Assembly (NCBI RefSeq): GCF_004216565.1
Contig: NZ_SGWV01000010.1
Coordinates: forward strand, 248,001 to 312,000
Origin: Sphaerotilus mobilis
GTDB taxonomy: Bacteria; Pseudomonadota; Gammaproteobacteria; Burkholderiales; Burkholderiaceae_C
DNA length: 64,000 nucleotides
Direction of reading: 5' to 3'
Below, one piece after another: positions 44,392 through 53,763 of this stretch (its first letter is position 1; each line of letters opens with the position of its first letter). The notes beneath the pieces are model-generated. The model worked only from the letters and a program-made list of their open reading frames with translations, searched no databases and was not told the DNA's origin. A program made the translations under genes and the position numbers.

Positions 44392-47300
44392 GTGGACGGC
44401 CCGACCGACAGCAGCACCCCCGCCGCCCCCCCGGCCACCCCCCCCAAGCGCACGACGCGACTGAGGTGGCTGGCGCGCGCTGTGCGCTGGAGTTTTCCGG
44501 CCGCCGCCGTCGGCGTGGTCGGCGCGGTCGGCCTGCACGAGCTGCAGCACTCGCGCCTGCAGGCCTGGCTGCTGAGCGGCTACACCAGCGAACTGGCGCA
44601 CGTGGTCGAACCCGGCCCGAGCCCTGCCATCCGCTTTCCGGGCGACGGGCCCTACGACGAGCGGCTGGGCTACCACCGCCTGCCCGACTGGACCCGCAAG
44701 CTGGCCACGCAGGGCTATGCGGTCAGCGCCCAGGCGCGCATGAGCGAGACCCAGCTCGGCCTGGTCGACAGCGGCCTGTTCACGATCTACCCCGAGAAGG
44801 ACCAGGCCGGTCTGGACGTGGCCGACTGCTCCGGCGACCCGCTGTTCAGCTCGCGCTACCCGCGTCGCGTCTATGACCGCTGGGAGGACATCCCGCCGCT
44901 GCTGGTCGACGCGCTGCTGTTCATCGAGAACCGCGAGCTGCTCGACCCCGAGCGCCCGCGCATGAACCCGGCGATCGAGTGGGTGCGGCTGGGCAAGGCG
45001 GTCGGCGAGCAGGCCCTGCGCCTGATCGGCGACGACAGCCGCGCGCCCGGCGGCAGCACGCTGGCGACCCAGATCGAGAAATACCGCCACTCGCCCGATG
45101 GCCGCACCGACGGCGCGACCGAGAAGCTGCGCCAGATGGTCTCGGCCTCGCTGCGCGCCTACAACGGCGGCGAGCTGACGATGCCGCGCCGGCGCGAGAT
45201 CGTGCGCAGCTACCTCAACACCGTGCCGCTGGCGGCCCGACCCGGCTGGGGCGAGGTCCACGGCATCGGCGACGGCCTGTGGGCCTGGTACGGCCAGGAC
45301 TTCGACGAGCTCAACGACCTGCTGCGCTCGCCGCCGGCCGATCCGCCCACCGATGCCGCCGCGCCGCCCGCACCGGATGTGCTCGACGCCGCCGAGCGCC
45401 GCGCCGCCGCCTTCAAGCAAGCCCTGTCGCTGATGGTGGCGCAGCGCAGACCCTCGCACTACCTGGGCGCCAACCAGGACCGCGCGCTGGCCGAGCTGAC
45501 CGACAGCTACCTGCGCGTGATGGCCGATGCCGGCGTCATCCCGGCCACCCTGCGTGACCGCGCCCTGGCGATCCCGCTGCGCCGCAGCGCCAGCGCCCCG
45601 CGCGAGGCCCAGCCGCCCTTCAGCGAACGCAAGGCCGCCACGGCGCTGCGCACCCGCCTGCAGGCCATGCTGGCGGTGCCGCGGGCCTACGACCTCGACC
45701 GCATCGACCTGCGCGCGGACAGCACGCTCGACGCCGAGCTGCAGCAAGCCGTCACCCGCACGCTGCGCAGCCTGCGCTCGCCCGAGGCGGCACGCGCCGC
45801 CGGCCTCTACGGCTTCCGGCTGCTTCAGGACGGCGACGACCCGCAGCACCTGCAGTTCAGTTTCACGCTCTACGAACGGGGCGAACACGCCAACCTGCTG
45901 CGGGTGCAGACCGACAACGTCGACCAGCCCTTCGACATCAACGACGGCGCCCGGCTGGACCTGGGCTCGACCGCCAAGCTGCGCACCCTGGTGAGCTACC
46001 TGGAGGTGATCGCCGACCTGCACGCGCGCTGGTCCGAGCTGGATCGGGCGGCCCTGCAGGCGCTGGATCTGGCCCCCAACGACCTGCTGTCGCGCTGGAC
46101 CCGCGAGCAACTCCTGGCCGCGCCCAAGGCCAGTCCGCTGACGCTCGACCAGTTGCTCGATGCCGCCATGCGGCGCCGCTACTCGGCCAGCCCGCACGAG
46201 GTCTTCTACACCGGCGGAGGCCAGCACACCTTCGCCAACTTCGACCCGCTCGACGACGTCCGCACCATGGACCTGCGCGACGCGCTGCGGCGCTCGGTCA
46301 ACCTGGTCTTCGTCCGGCTGATACGCGACGTCGTGCGCCACCATGCGCACCAAGGCCCGGCCGCGCCGCTGCTGCGCGATGTCGACAGTCCCGAGGCCGA
46401 CGCGCTGCGGCGGACCTACCTGGAACGCTTCATCGAACACGAGGGCCGCGAGTTCCAGAGCCGCTTCCACAGCCGCTACCGCAACCTCGAAGCCGAGGCG
46501 ATCGAGGACCGCCTGGTCGACCAGCTGCGCGGCACGCCCGGCCCGGAGCGCCTGGCCGCCGTGTTCGGCGCCCTGCAGCCCGAGGGCGATGCCGCCGCGC
46601 TGGGTGCCTTCATCGCCCGCCAGCACCAGCGCAGCGCCGAGCAGTCGGGCGTGAAGCTGCCGCTGCCGACGCCCGAACAGGTCGCCCGCCTGCTGCAACG
46701 CCACGGCGGTGCCTCGGTGCAGACGCTGGAGACGCGTGCGCGGCTGAGCGGCCTGAATCCGATCGAGCTGTGGACCGCCGCCGAGCTGCGGCGCGACAAG
46801 CGCCAGCGCCTGGCCGACCTGGTCGCCAGCGGCACCGAGGCCCGCCGCATGGCCGGCGCCTGGCTGCTGTTGCCCGGCAAGCGCGGCGCACAGGACGTGC
46901 GCATCCGCCAGATGATCGAGGACGAGTCCTTCGAGGAACTGCACCGCCGCTGGCAGCGCCTGGGCTATCCCTTCGACGCGCTGACGCCGTCCTACGCCAC
47001 GGCGCTCGGCGCCTCGGGCGACCGGCCGTCGGCGCTGGCCGAGCTGATGGGCATCCTGGTCAACGGTGGCGAGCGCCGCCCGGCCAGCCGGCTGGACCAC
47101 CTGGCCTTTGCGGTCGGCACGCCCTACGAGACCCACCTGCAGCGCCAGAGCGAATCTCCCCGCCGCGTGCTGCCCGAGGCGCTGGCCAAGGTCGTGCGCA
47201 CCGCCCTGATCGACGTGGTCGACAACGGCACCGCCGCCCGCCTGCGCGGCAGCCTGAAGGACGGCGACGGCAAGGTCATCCCGATCGGTGGCAAGACCGG

Positions 47301-47781
47301 CACCGGCGACCACCGCTACGAGGTCTATGGCCGCAACGGCCAGCTGACCTCGGCCAAGGTGGTGAGCCGCTCGGGCACATTCATGTTCCTGATCGGCGAG
47401 CGCTACTTCGGCACCATGATGGTCTACGCCGCCGCGCCGCACGCCGAGGGCTACACCTTCACCAGCGCCCTGCCGACGCAGGCCCTGAAGACGCTCATGC
47501 CGGCGCTGCAACCGATGCTGCAGCGGGGCCTGTGTCAGGCACCGCGCAAGGCCGGCCCGGACCTCGTGCCCTCACCGGCCGATGGCGGCGGGGTGGGCGG
47601 GCCCGGCGGCCCCGGTGGACAGGGTCGCCCCCGCCATGCCGTGCAGCCGCGCCTGGACCACGGCTTCCACGAGGCGGTGCTGCAGGGCAGCCTGGCCGAG
47701 CCCTACCAACTGCAGGCCTGGCCGATGACCCCCACGGCCCAGGCGGCCACGGTGGCCGCCGAAGCCTCCTCGGCTCAGTAG
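44392..47781 (+). CDS. Very large class A PBP-like peptidoglycan glycosyltransferase/transpeptidase
   Basis: About 1129 residues from GTG 44392, which follows GGAAG; GTG 44269 would add 41 residues. One membrane anchor lies near 34-50. The GT51 domain shows FIENREL (catalytic Glu near 179, ENR replacing EDR), GGSTLATQIEKY near 220 and REIVRSYLNTVPLA. The transpeptidase motifs are STAK near 526, SVN near 635 and KTGTGD near 968. The gap between SxN and KTG is over 330 residues, far longer than in PBP1b, so a helical domain is inserted there. The GT51 motifs are divergent and the physiological role is uncertain. Confidence 0.8.
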   Translation: MDGPTDSSTPAAPPATPPKRTTRLRWLARAVRWSFPAAAVGVVGAVGLHELQHSRLQAWLLSGYTSELAHVVEPGPSPAIRFPGDGPYDERLGYHRLPDWTRKLATQGYAVSAQARMSETQLGLVDSGLFTIYPEKDQAGLDVADCSGDPLFSSRYPRRVYDRWEDIPPLLVDALLFIENRELLDPERPRMNPAIEWVRLGKAVGEQALRLIGDDSRAPGGSTLATQIEKYRHSPDGRTDGATEKLRQMVSASLRAYNGGELTMPRRREIVRSYLNTVPLAARPGWGEVHGIGDGLWAWYGQDFDELNDLLRSPPADPPTDAAAPPAPDVLDAAERRAAAFKQALSLMVAQRRPSHYLGANQDRALAELTDSYLRVMADAGVIPATLRDRALAIPLRRSASAPREAQPPFSERKAATALRTRLQAMLAVPRAYDLDRIDLRADSTLDAELQQAVTRTLRSLRSPEAARAAGLYGFRLLQDGDDPQHLQFSFTLYERGEHANLLRVQTDNVDQPFDINDGARLDLGSTAKLRTLVSYLEVIADLHARWSELDRAALQALDLAPNDLLSRWTREQLLAAPKASPLTLDQLLDAAMRRRYSASPHEVFYTGGGQHTFANFDPLDDVRTMDLRDALRRSVNLVFVRLIRDVVRHHAHQGPAAPLLRDVDSPEADALRRTYLERFIEHEGREFQSRFHSRYRNLEAEAIEDRLVDQLRGTPGPERLAAVFGALQPEGDAAALGAFIARQHQRSAEQSGVKLPLPTPEQVARLLQRHGGASVQTLETRARLSGLNPIELWTAAELRRDKRQRLADLVASGTEARRMAGAWLLLPGKRGAQDVRIRQMIEDESFEELHRRWQRLGYPFDALTPSYATALGASGDRPSALAELMGILVNGGERRPASRLDHLAFAVGTPYETHLQRQSESPRRVLPEALAKVVRTALIDVVDNGTAARLRGSLKDGDGKVIPIGGKTGTGDHRYEVYGRNGQLTSAKVVSRSGTFMFLIGERYFGTMMVYAAAPHAEGYTFTSALPTQALKTLMPALQPMLQRGLCQAPRKAGPDLVPSPADGGGVGGPGGPGGQGRPRHAVQPRLDHGFHEAVLQGSLAEPYQLQAWPMTPTAQAATVAAEASSAQ

Positions 47782-48698
47782 ACCTCGGGCACGATCATCG
47801 ACGCCGGCACCGGGTTGCGGATGTAGTCGTCGTGGCGCTCGCGGGCCGGCAGGTCGACCAGCGGCTTGTCGACCTCGTGGTAGTCGAACTGCGTCAGCAG
47901 GTGCTGGATGCAGTTCAGGCGGGCGCGCTTCTTGTCGACCGCCTGCACCACCCACCAGGGCGCCTCGGCGATGTGGGTGCGCTCGAGCATCGCTTCCTTG
48001 GCCTTGGTGTAGTCCTCCCAGCGGCGGCGCGATTCGAGGTCCATCGGCGAGAGCTTCCATTGCTTGAGCGGGTCGTGGATGCGACCCAGGAAGCGCACAT
48101 GCTGCTCCTCGTCGGTGATCGAGAACCAGTACTTGATCAGCTTGATGCCCGAGCGCACCAGCATGCGCTCGAACTCGGGCACCGAGCGGAAGAACTCCTC
48201 GACGTCGTCCTCGCTGCAGAAGCCCATCACCCGCTCGACGCCGGCGCGGTTGTACCAACTGCGGTCGAACAGCACGATCTCACCGGCGGCCGGCAGGTGC
48301 GGCGCATAACGCTGGAAGTACCACTGGGTGCGCTCGCGGCTGTTCGGGGCGGGCAAGGCCACGGTGCGGCACACGCGCGGGTTCAGTCGCTGGGTGATGC
48401 GCTTGATCGCCCCGCCCTTGCCGGCGGCGTCACGGCCCTCAAACAGGATGACGACCTTCTGGCCGGTCTCGGCGACCCAGTCCTGCAGCTTGACCAGCTC
48501 GCCCTGCAAGCGGAACAGCTCGCGGAAGTAGCGCATGCGCTCGGTCCGGCGCGAGGTGTCGGCCGCCGGGTCGACACCGGCGATCACGTCATCGATGCTG
48601 CGGTCCTCGATCTCGAGTTCAAGCTCTTCGTCGTAGCCGTCGATCAGATCGGCATGGATGCGGCGCAGCAGCGCCTCGTGCTCATCGCTCATCGACAT
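47775..48698 (-). CDS. ppk2: Polyphosphate kinase 2
   Basis: A 307-residue PPK2 enzyme that transfers phosphate between polyphosphate and nucleotides. The Walker A is FEGRDAAGKGGAIKRI near 87, the Walker B/lid region is VLFDRSWYNRAGVERVMGF, and WKLSPMDLESRRRWEDYTKAK is a family signature. The single-domain length fits class I PPK2. Start at 48698 (MSMSDEH); a second ATG is two codons inside. It converges on the PBP-like gene with a 7-base overlap. Confidence 0.93.
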   Translation of the reverse strand: MSMSDEHEALLRRIHADLIDGYDEELELEIEDRSIDDVIAGVDPAADTSRRTERMRYFRELFRLQGELVKLQDWVAETGQKVVILFEGRDAAGKGGAIKRITQRLNPRVCRTVALPAPNSRERTQWYFQRYAPHLPAAGEIVLFDRSWYNRAGVERVMGFCSEDDVEEFFRSVPEFERMLVRSGIKLIKYWFSITDEEQHVRFLGRIHDPLKQWKLSPMDLESRRRWEDYTKAKEAMLERTHIAEAPWWVVQAVDKKRARLNCIQHLLTQFDYHEVDKPLVDLPARERHDDYIRNPVPASMIVPEVY

Positions 48699-48865
48699 GG
48701 GGGGCTCCCGGACGGTCAAAAACCCGCGAGTCTGCGCACGCCACGTGTCGGGACCGTGTCGGTCGCCGCGCGCGGTGCGGTGCGGCACCGGCAAGTCCCT
48801 CGGGCGATCTAGCATGGCGGCAGTCCGCAATGAAGTCCGCAAGGAAGTCCGCTAGGAGACATGAG

Positions 48866-50047
48866 ATGGCGTCCATTCCCCACATCGTCGGCTGGGCCCA
48901 CACGCCCTTCGGCAAGCTCGATGCGCTCGACACCGAGGCGCTGTTCGGCGCCGTGGCGCGGCCGGCCATCGAGAACGCCGGGCTGACGCCGGCAGACATC
49001 GACGGCGTCTTCGTCGGCCACTTCAACGGCGGCTTCGTGCGGCAGGACTTCAGCGGCGCGCTGGCCGCGCTGGCCGTGCCCGAGCTGCGTCACGTGCCAT
49101 CGGTGCGGCTGGAGAACGCCTGCGCGACCGGCTCGGCCGCCATCTGGGCGGCGCTGGACGCCCTCGCCGCCGGGCGCATGCAGCGGGTCCTGGTGGTCGG
49201 GCTGGAGAAGATGAACACGCTGCCGAATGCGCAGATCGGCGAGGTCTTGCTGCGCTGTTCCTACGTGCGCGAGGAAGGCGACACGCCCGGCGGCTTTGCC
49301 GGCGTGTTCGGCCAGATCGCCAGCGTCTATGCCGAACGTTTTGGCGACCCGAGCGACGCACTGGCCCGCATCGCCGCGAAGAACCATGCCCATGGCGTGC
49401 GCAACCCGTTTGCCCACCTGCGCCGCGACCTGGGCTACGACTTCTGCCGCACCCCGTCGGACAAGAACCCTTTCGTGGCCGGCCTGCTCAAGCGCTCGGA
49501 CTGCTCGCTGGTCAGCGACGGCGCGGCCGCGCTGGTGCTGTCCTGCGAGCCTTTGCCCGGCGCGGCGCAGCCGGCGGTGCGCTGGCGTTCGCGCACCCAG
49601 GTCAACGACTTCCTGCCGCTGTCGCGCCGTGACCCGACCCACTTCGAAGGCGCGGCCATGGCCTGGCAACGTGGCCTGGCAGAGGCCGGCATGGGCCTCG
49701 ATGACCTGCACTTCGTCGAGACCCACGACTGCTTCACCATCGCCGAGCTGCTGGCCTACGAGGCCATGGGGCTGGCCCCGCAGGGACAGGGCGCGCGCGT
49801 GATCGACGACGGCATCAGCGCCTTCGACGGCCGCCTGCCGGTCAATCCCTCGGGTGGCCTGAAGTCGCGCGGTCACCCGATCGGTGCGACGGGCGTGTCC
49901 CAGCACGTCATGGCCGCGATGCAGCTCAGCGGCACGGCCGGCGACATGCAGCTGGCCGGCGCGCGGCGCGGTGCCGTCTTCAACATGGGCGGGGCGGCGG
50001 TGGCCAACTACGTGAGCATCCTGGAATCGGCCGAGGGCCGCGCATGA
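48866..50047 (+). CDS. Thiolase-superfamily protein (SCP-x/acetyl-CoA acetyltransferase-like)
   Basis: A 393-residue thiolase of the SCP2-thiolase-like subgroup. The nucleophilic Cys sits in RLENACATGSAAIWAALDAL near 90, the second active-site region is VETHDCFTIAELL, and the C-terminal motif is SRGHPIGATGVSQ. TAGGAG precedes the ATG at 48866. It overlaps the acyl-CoA ligase gene by four bases, so ligase and thiolase probably act in one degradation route; the substrate is unknown. Confidence 0.88.
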   Translation: MASIPHIVGWAHTPFGKLDALDTEALFGAVARPAIENAGLTPADIDGVFVGHFNGGFVRQDFSGALAALAVPELRHVPSVRLENACATGSAAIWAALDALAAGRMQRVLVVGLEKMNTLPNAQIGEVLLRCSYVREEGDTPGGFAGVFGQIASVYAERFGDPSDALARIAAKNHAHGVRNPFAHLRRDLGYDFCRTPSDKNPFVAGLLKRSDCSLVSDGAAALVLSCEPLPGAAQPAVRWRSRTQVNDFLPLSRRDPTHFEGAAMAWQRGLAEAGMGLDDLHFVETHDCFTIAELLAYEAMGLAPQGQGARVIDDGISAFDGRLPVNPSGGLKSRGHPIGATGVSQHVMAAMQLSGTAGDMQLAGARRGAVFNMGGAAVANYVSILESAEGRA

Positions 50048-51657
50048 ACGCCGCACAGGTCTGCAATCTGGCTCAGCTCCTGAGCCAGACCGCGCGGCTG
50101 TTCCCCGACCGGCCCGGCCTGATCCACGGCGACGAGACCTGGACCTGGGCCGAGCTGGACCGCCGCGTCGACGCGCTGGCCGCCGGCCTGAAGGCCCTGG
50201 GCGTGCGACGCGGTGACGGCATCCTGGTGCAGTCGCGCAATGGCGTGGCGATGTTCGAGAGCGCCTGGGCCGCCTTCCGCATGGGCTGCATCTGGGTGCC
50301 GACCAACTTCCGCCTGACACCACCGGAGATCGCCTACATGGGCGCCTCCAGCGGCGCCAAGGTGATGCTGGCCGAAGGCCTGTTTGGCGCCCATGCCGAT
50401 GCGGTGCGGGCCGCCTCGCCGGCCTTGTCGCATGTCGTTTGGATCGGCGAGAAGCCCGATGGCCACGGCCTTCCCGGCGACACGACCCATGCGGCGCTGC
50501 TGGCCGCACATGCCGGCGCAGCGCCGGACGAGGCGGTGGTCGGGCCGGACGATCCGCTGTGGTTCTTCTACACCTCGGGCACCACCGGCCACCCCAAGGC
50601 CGGCATCCTGACGCACGGCCAGATGGGCTTCGTGGTGACCAACCACCTGGCCGACCTGATCCCCGGCACGACCGAGGCAGACCGCTCGATCGCGGTCGCG
50701 CCGCTGTCGCATGGCGCGGGCGTGCACCTGCTGCTCAACGTCGCGCGCGGCGCGGCCACGGTGCTGCTGCCGGGCGAGAGGCTCGATCCGGCGGTCGTCT
50801 GGGCCTTGATCGAGCGGCACCGCGTCAGCAACCTGTTCACCGTGCCGACCATCGTCAAGCAGCTGGTCGAACACCCGGCCGTCGACCAGCACGACCATTC
50901 CAGCCTGCGCCACCTGATCTACGCCGGTGCGCCGATGTACCGCGCCGACCAGCGCCTGGCCTTGCGCAAGCTCGGTCCGGTGCTGGTCCAGTACTTCGGC
51001 CTGGGCGAGGTGACCGGCTGCATCAGCGTGCTGCCGGCCCACCTGCACAGCGCCGACGACGCCGATGCCAACGCGAACATCGGCTCCTGCGGCCGACCAC
51101 GCACCGGCATGGAGGTCGCGATCCTCGATGCCGACCTGAAGCCGCTGCCCACCGGCGAGGTCGGCGAGATCTGCGTGCGCGGCCCCGCCGTCTTCGCCGG
51201 CTACCACGGCAATCCGGAGGCCACGGCCAAGGCCCTGCGCGGCGGCTGGTTCCACACCGGCGACCTCGGCCGGCTCGATGCGCGCGGGCTGCTCTACATC
51301 ACCGGGCGCGAGTCGGACATGTACATCTCGGGCGGCTCCAACGTCTACCCGCGCGAGTGCGAGGAGCTGCTGCTGACGCATCCCGGCGTGGCCGAGGTGG
51401 CGGTGCTGGGCGTGCCCGATCGCCACTGGGGCGAGGTCGGCGTGGCCGTGGTCGTGCGGCGGGCCGGACACGCGCCTGCCGTCGATGCCGATGGCCTGCT
51501 GGCCCACCTCGACGGTCGGCTGGCCCGCTACCGCTGGCCGCGCCAGTTCGTCTTCTGGGACGCGCTGCCCAAGTCGGGCTACGGCAAGATCACCAAGAAG
51601 GATGTGCGCGCCGAGCTGCTGCGGCGCGGCGACATCCAGCCGGTGCAGGCCGACTGA
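50044..51657 (+). CDS. AMP-forming acyl-CoA synthetase
   Basis: A 537-residue ANL-superfamily ligase. Motifs are FFYTSGTTGHPKAGILTHGQ near 178, YFGLGEVTG near 318, WFHTGDLGRLD near 404, YITGRESDMYISGGSNVYP, and the catalytic Lys region KSGYGKITKKDV near the C-terminus. It overlaps the thiolase gene (ATGA). It probably activates a fatty or cyclic carboxylic acid that the thiolase later cleaves. Confidence 0.9.
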   Translation: MNAAQVCNLAQLLSQTARLFPDRPGLIHGDETWTWAELDRRVDALAAGLKALGVRRGDGILVQSRNGVAMFESAWAAFRMGCIWVPTNFRLTPPEIAYMGASSGAKVMLAEGLFGAHADAVRAASPALSHVVWIGEKPDGHGLPGDTTHAALLAAHAGAAPDEAVVGPDDPLWFFYTSGTTGHPKAGILTHGQMGFVVTNHLADLIPGTTEADRSIAVAPLSHGAGVHLLLNVARGAATVLLPGERLDPAVVWALIERHRVSNLFTVPTIVKQLVEHPAVDQHDHSSLRHLIYAGAPMYRADQRLALRKLGPVLVQYFGLGEVTGCISVLPAHLHSADDADANANIGSCGRPRTGMEVAILDADLKPLPTGEVGEICVRGPAVFAGYHGNPEATAKALRGGWFHTGDLGRLDARGLLYITGRESDMYISGGSNVYPRECEELLLTHPGVAEVAVLGVPDRHWGEVGVAVVVRRAGHAPAVDADGLLAHLDGRLARYRWPRQFVFWDALPKSGYGKITKKDVRAELLRRGDIQPVQAD

Positions 51658-51695
51658 GTGCGGGCTTGCGTGCGGGTCTGAGTGCCGCCCCACGC

Positions 51696-52631
51696 TCAGC
51701 CGAGGATCTCCAGCACCAGCTCGAAGGTGACCAGCACCGGGTTCTCGCCACGGGCCAGCCGGCCCTGGTGACGCCCGCCGTGGAAGTCGATCATCGTGAC
51801 GTCGATGGCGGCGCGCGGCGCGAGCGTCGCACCGGTCTCGATGACGCCGTGGCGGATCAGGGTCTCGGTCACGAAGGGCTGCACCACGCGGCCATCGTCG
51901 AACACCGCGCCGACCGTGCTGCCCACGCCACCACGCACCACCGCCTGGCGGATGCCACGTTCGGCGCAGATCGCTTCGAGCGTCTCGCAGACATCCATGT
52001 TGGGCGCCAGCCGGACGGCCAGCGCGGGCCGCGATGCAGCCGCCATATCGCCGCAAGCCCCGATCCACAGAGGCGCAGCGGGCGTATCAGGCGTATCGGG
52101 CGCAGCAGGCGCATAGGGCACCGGCTTGAACAGCGAGAAACGCGTCTCCTCGTCCGCCTGGACCGTGAACGCCGCATCGTGCATCGCCCAGAAGGTCGCC
52201 CGCAGCGGCGCGACGCTCAGTCGGGCCTGTTCGGGCAGGACATGCCCGCAGCCGCGCCGGCCGTCGGCCTCGATCCAGTCGACATGGCTGTGCAGCCAGG
52301 GGCGGCTGCCCTCGCCGGCCCCGCGCCGACCGAAGGTCACGGTCGCCTCGACCAGCTCGACCGCGCCGGGCGCCTCGTGGCGTTCGCTGAAGTACACCGC
52401 ATGCTCGGGCGTGCGCGACAAGGCCGGCAGCACATATGGCCACGGCTTTGCCTGCCCGCCGTGCCACTGCAGCACGCCACTGGCGAAGTGGCCGCAGGAC
52501 TCGGTCACAGCGACGCTGAGGGCGTCGATCAGGCTCGTGCCGGGCACCAGCGCCAGCGCATGGGCCGACAGCCGCGTGGCCACGATGCTGGCCTCGGGGC
52601 GCCGTGCGCCGGGGTGCACGATCTCGCGCAT
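51696..52631 (-). CDS. PPC-domain (DUF296-like) protein, apparently tandem
   Basis: A 311-residue protein in which I see two PPC-like halves. The first (about 15-150) carries the HxH-type motif RPWLHSHVDWIEADGRRGCGHVLPEQ. The second (about 190-311) has NMDVCETLEAICAERGI, VVRGGVGSTVGAVF and IDFHGGRHQGRL. A Pro/Ala/Asp linker (PAAPDTPDTPAAP) separates them. Single PPC domains occur in plant AHL proteins and bacterial proteins of unclear role. Start 52631; it lies 23 bases after the SDR gene on the same strand, so the two are one unit. Function unknown. Confidence 0.7.
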   Translation of the reverse strand: MREIVHPGARRPEASIVATRLSAHALALVPGTSLIDALSVAVTESCGHFASGVLQWHGGQAKPWPYVLPALSRTPEHAVYFSERHEAPGAVELVEATVTFGRRGAGEGSRPWLHSHVDWIEADGRRGCGHVLPEQARLSVAPLRATFWAMHDAAFTVQADEETRFSLFKPVPYAPAAPDTPDTPAAPLWIGACGDMAAASRPALAVRLAPNMDVCETLEAICAERGIRQAVVRGGVGSTVGAVFDDGRVVQPFVTETLIRHGVIETGATLAPRAAIDVTMIDFHGGRHQGRLARGENPVLVTFELVLEILG

Positions 52632-52654
52632 CGTGGCGGGCCCAGCGGGCTGCG

Positions 52655-53461
52655 TCAGCCGCCGCGCGCCATGCGGCGCAGCGTCGGCAGGCCCACGCCA
52701 GCCGCGTCGAAACCGCCGTCGGCGGCGATGACCTGGCCGTTGACGTAGCTGGCCGCGTCGCTGCACAGGAAGCCCACCACGTTGGCGATCTCCTCGGTCG
52801 TGCCGTAGCGCTCCAGCGGGATCACGTCGTGGTAGTCCGAACGGATCGCCACGCTGTGCACCAGCTTGGCCATCTCGGTCTCGACCGGGCCGGGGGCCAC
52901 CGCGTTGACGCGGATGCCGACCGTGCCGAGTTCCGTCGCGTGCTGTTTGGTCAGGTGGATCAGCGCGGCCTTGCTGGTGCCGTAGGCGACCCGCAGCGTG
53001 CTGGCGCGCAGGCCGGAGATCGACGCGATGTTGACGACCGCCCCACCGCGCCCGCCTTGCTGCATCACCGGCGCCACCGCCTGGGTGCACAGGAAGGCGC
53101 CGTCGAGGTTGGTCGACAGCACCGTGCGCCAGTCCGCCCAGCTGGTCTGGCCCACCGGTTTGAACACGGCCACGCCGGCGTTGTTGACCAGCGCATCGAT
53201 GCGGCCAAAGGCGGCCACAACCCGGTCGGTCGCGGCCTGCACCGCCTCGGGCTGCGAGACATCGCACGGCACGGCCAGCACCCGATCAGGCAGGGCCAGT
53301 TCGCGCTCGGTGCGGGCCAGGGTCTGGGCATCGATGTCCCAGAGCGCAACCCGGTGGCCGCGATCCAGAAACCACTGGGCGATGGCCAGGCCGATGCCGC
53401 GGGCGCCACCGGTGACGACGGCCACCGGTTGTTCGGTGACGGGAAGGAAGGGCGTGCTCAT
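52655..53461 (-). CDS. Short-chain dehydrogenase/reductase
   Basis: A 268-residue classical SDR. The cofactor motif is TGGARGIG near 17, then NNAG near 95, the catalytic Ser in NIASISG, and YxxxK in AYGTSKAALIHL. The Asp in LWDIDA after beta-2 favours NAD(H). The C-terminal region AADGGFDAAG is typical. It is probably 3-hydroxyacyl or alcohol oxidising within the adjacent thiolase/ligase locus. No strong Shine-Dalgarno is seen at 53461. Confidence 0.9.
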   Translation of the reverse strand: MSTPFLPVTEQPVAVVTGGARGIGLAIAQWFLDRGHRVALWDIDAQTLARTERELALPDRVLAVPCDVSQPEAVQAATDRVVAAFGRIDALVNNAGVAVFKPVGQTSWADWRTVLSTNLDGAFLCTQAVAPVMQQGGRGGAVVNIASISGLRASTLRVAYGTSKAALIHLTKQHATELGTVGIRVNAVAPGPVETEMAKLVHSVAIRSDYHDVIPLERYGTTEEIANVVGFLCSDAASYVNGQVIAADGGFDAAGVGLPTLRRMARGG

Positions 53462-53763
53462 GGAGGGGGTGCTTGCGCAGCGTGTGGACCCAGGTCGGTT
53501 GCGCATTCTGTCGCTCTTCCTGGCCCCCTGGCCCGTGCCCTCGTCCGTGCGCGTGCTTGCCCGAACGCGCGCGCAGCCCTCGCGCCTATCGCCCACACAA
53601 GTCCGGCCCATGACAGGCCAAGCAGGTCCGCCGCTTGTCGTGCAAACGCCGCGATTCCTGTGTTCATCGGGGTATTCACGGATCTGCCACAGGCGCTGAC
53701 GACGATGCAGATCGCTCCTCTCGCCCTCCCTCACACCTGCTCAACCAAGGCACCGCCTCCACC
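53462..53763. other. Divergent intergenic region between SDR and porin genes
   Basis: A gene-free stretch of 302 bases that must hold promoters in both directions. The porin-proximal end is C-rich and less G-rich, with CTCAACCAAGG 20 bases before the porin ATG. I see no clear -35/-10 pair, hairpin or repeat here. Confidence 0.5.

Noticed and set aside
44233-47511. A 1092-codon open frame on the minus strand
   Set aside because: It is exactly antisense to the PBP-like gene, has the His/Gln/Val/Gly-rich composition expected of a mirrored GC-rich coding frame, and shows no domain motif.
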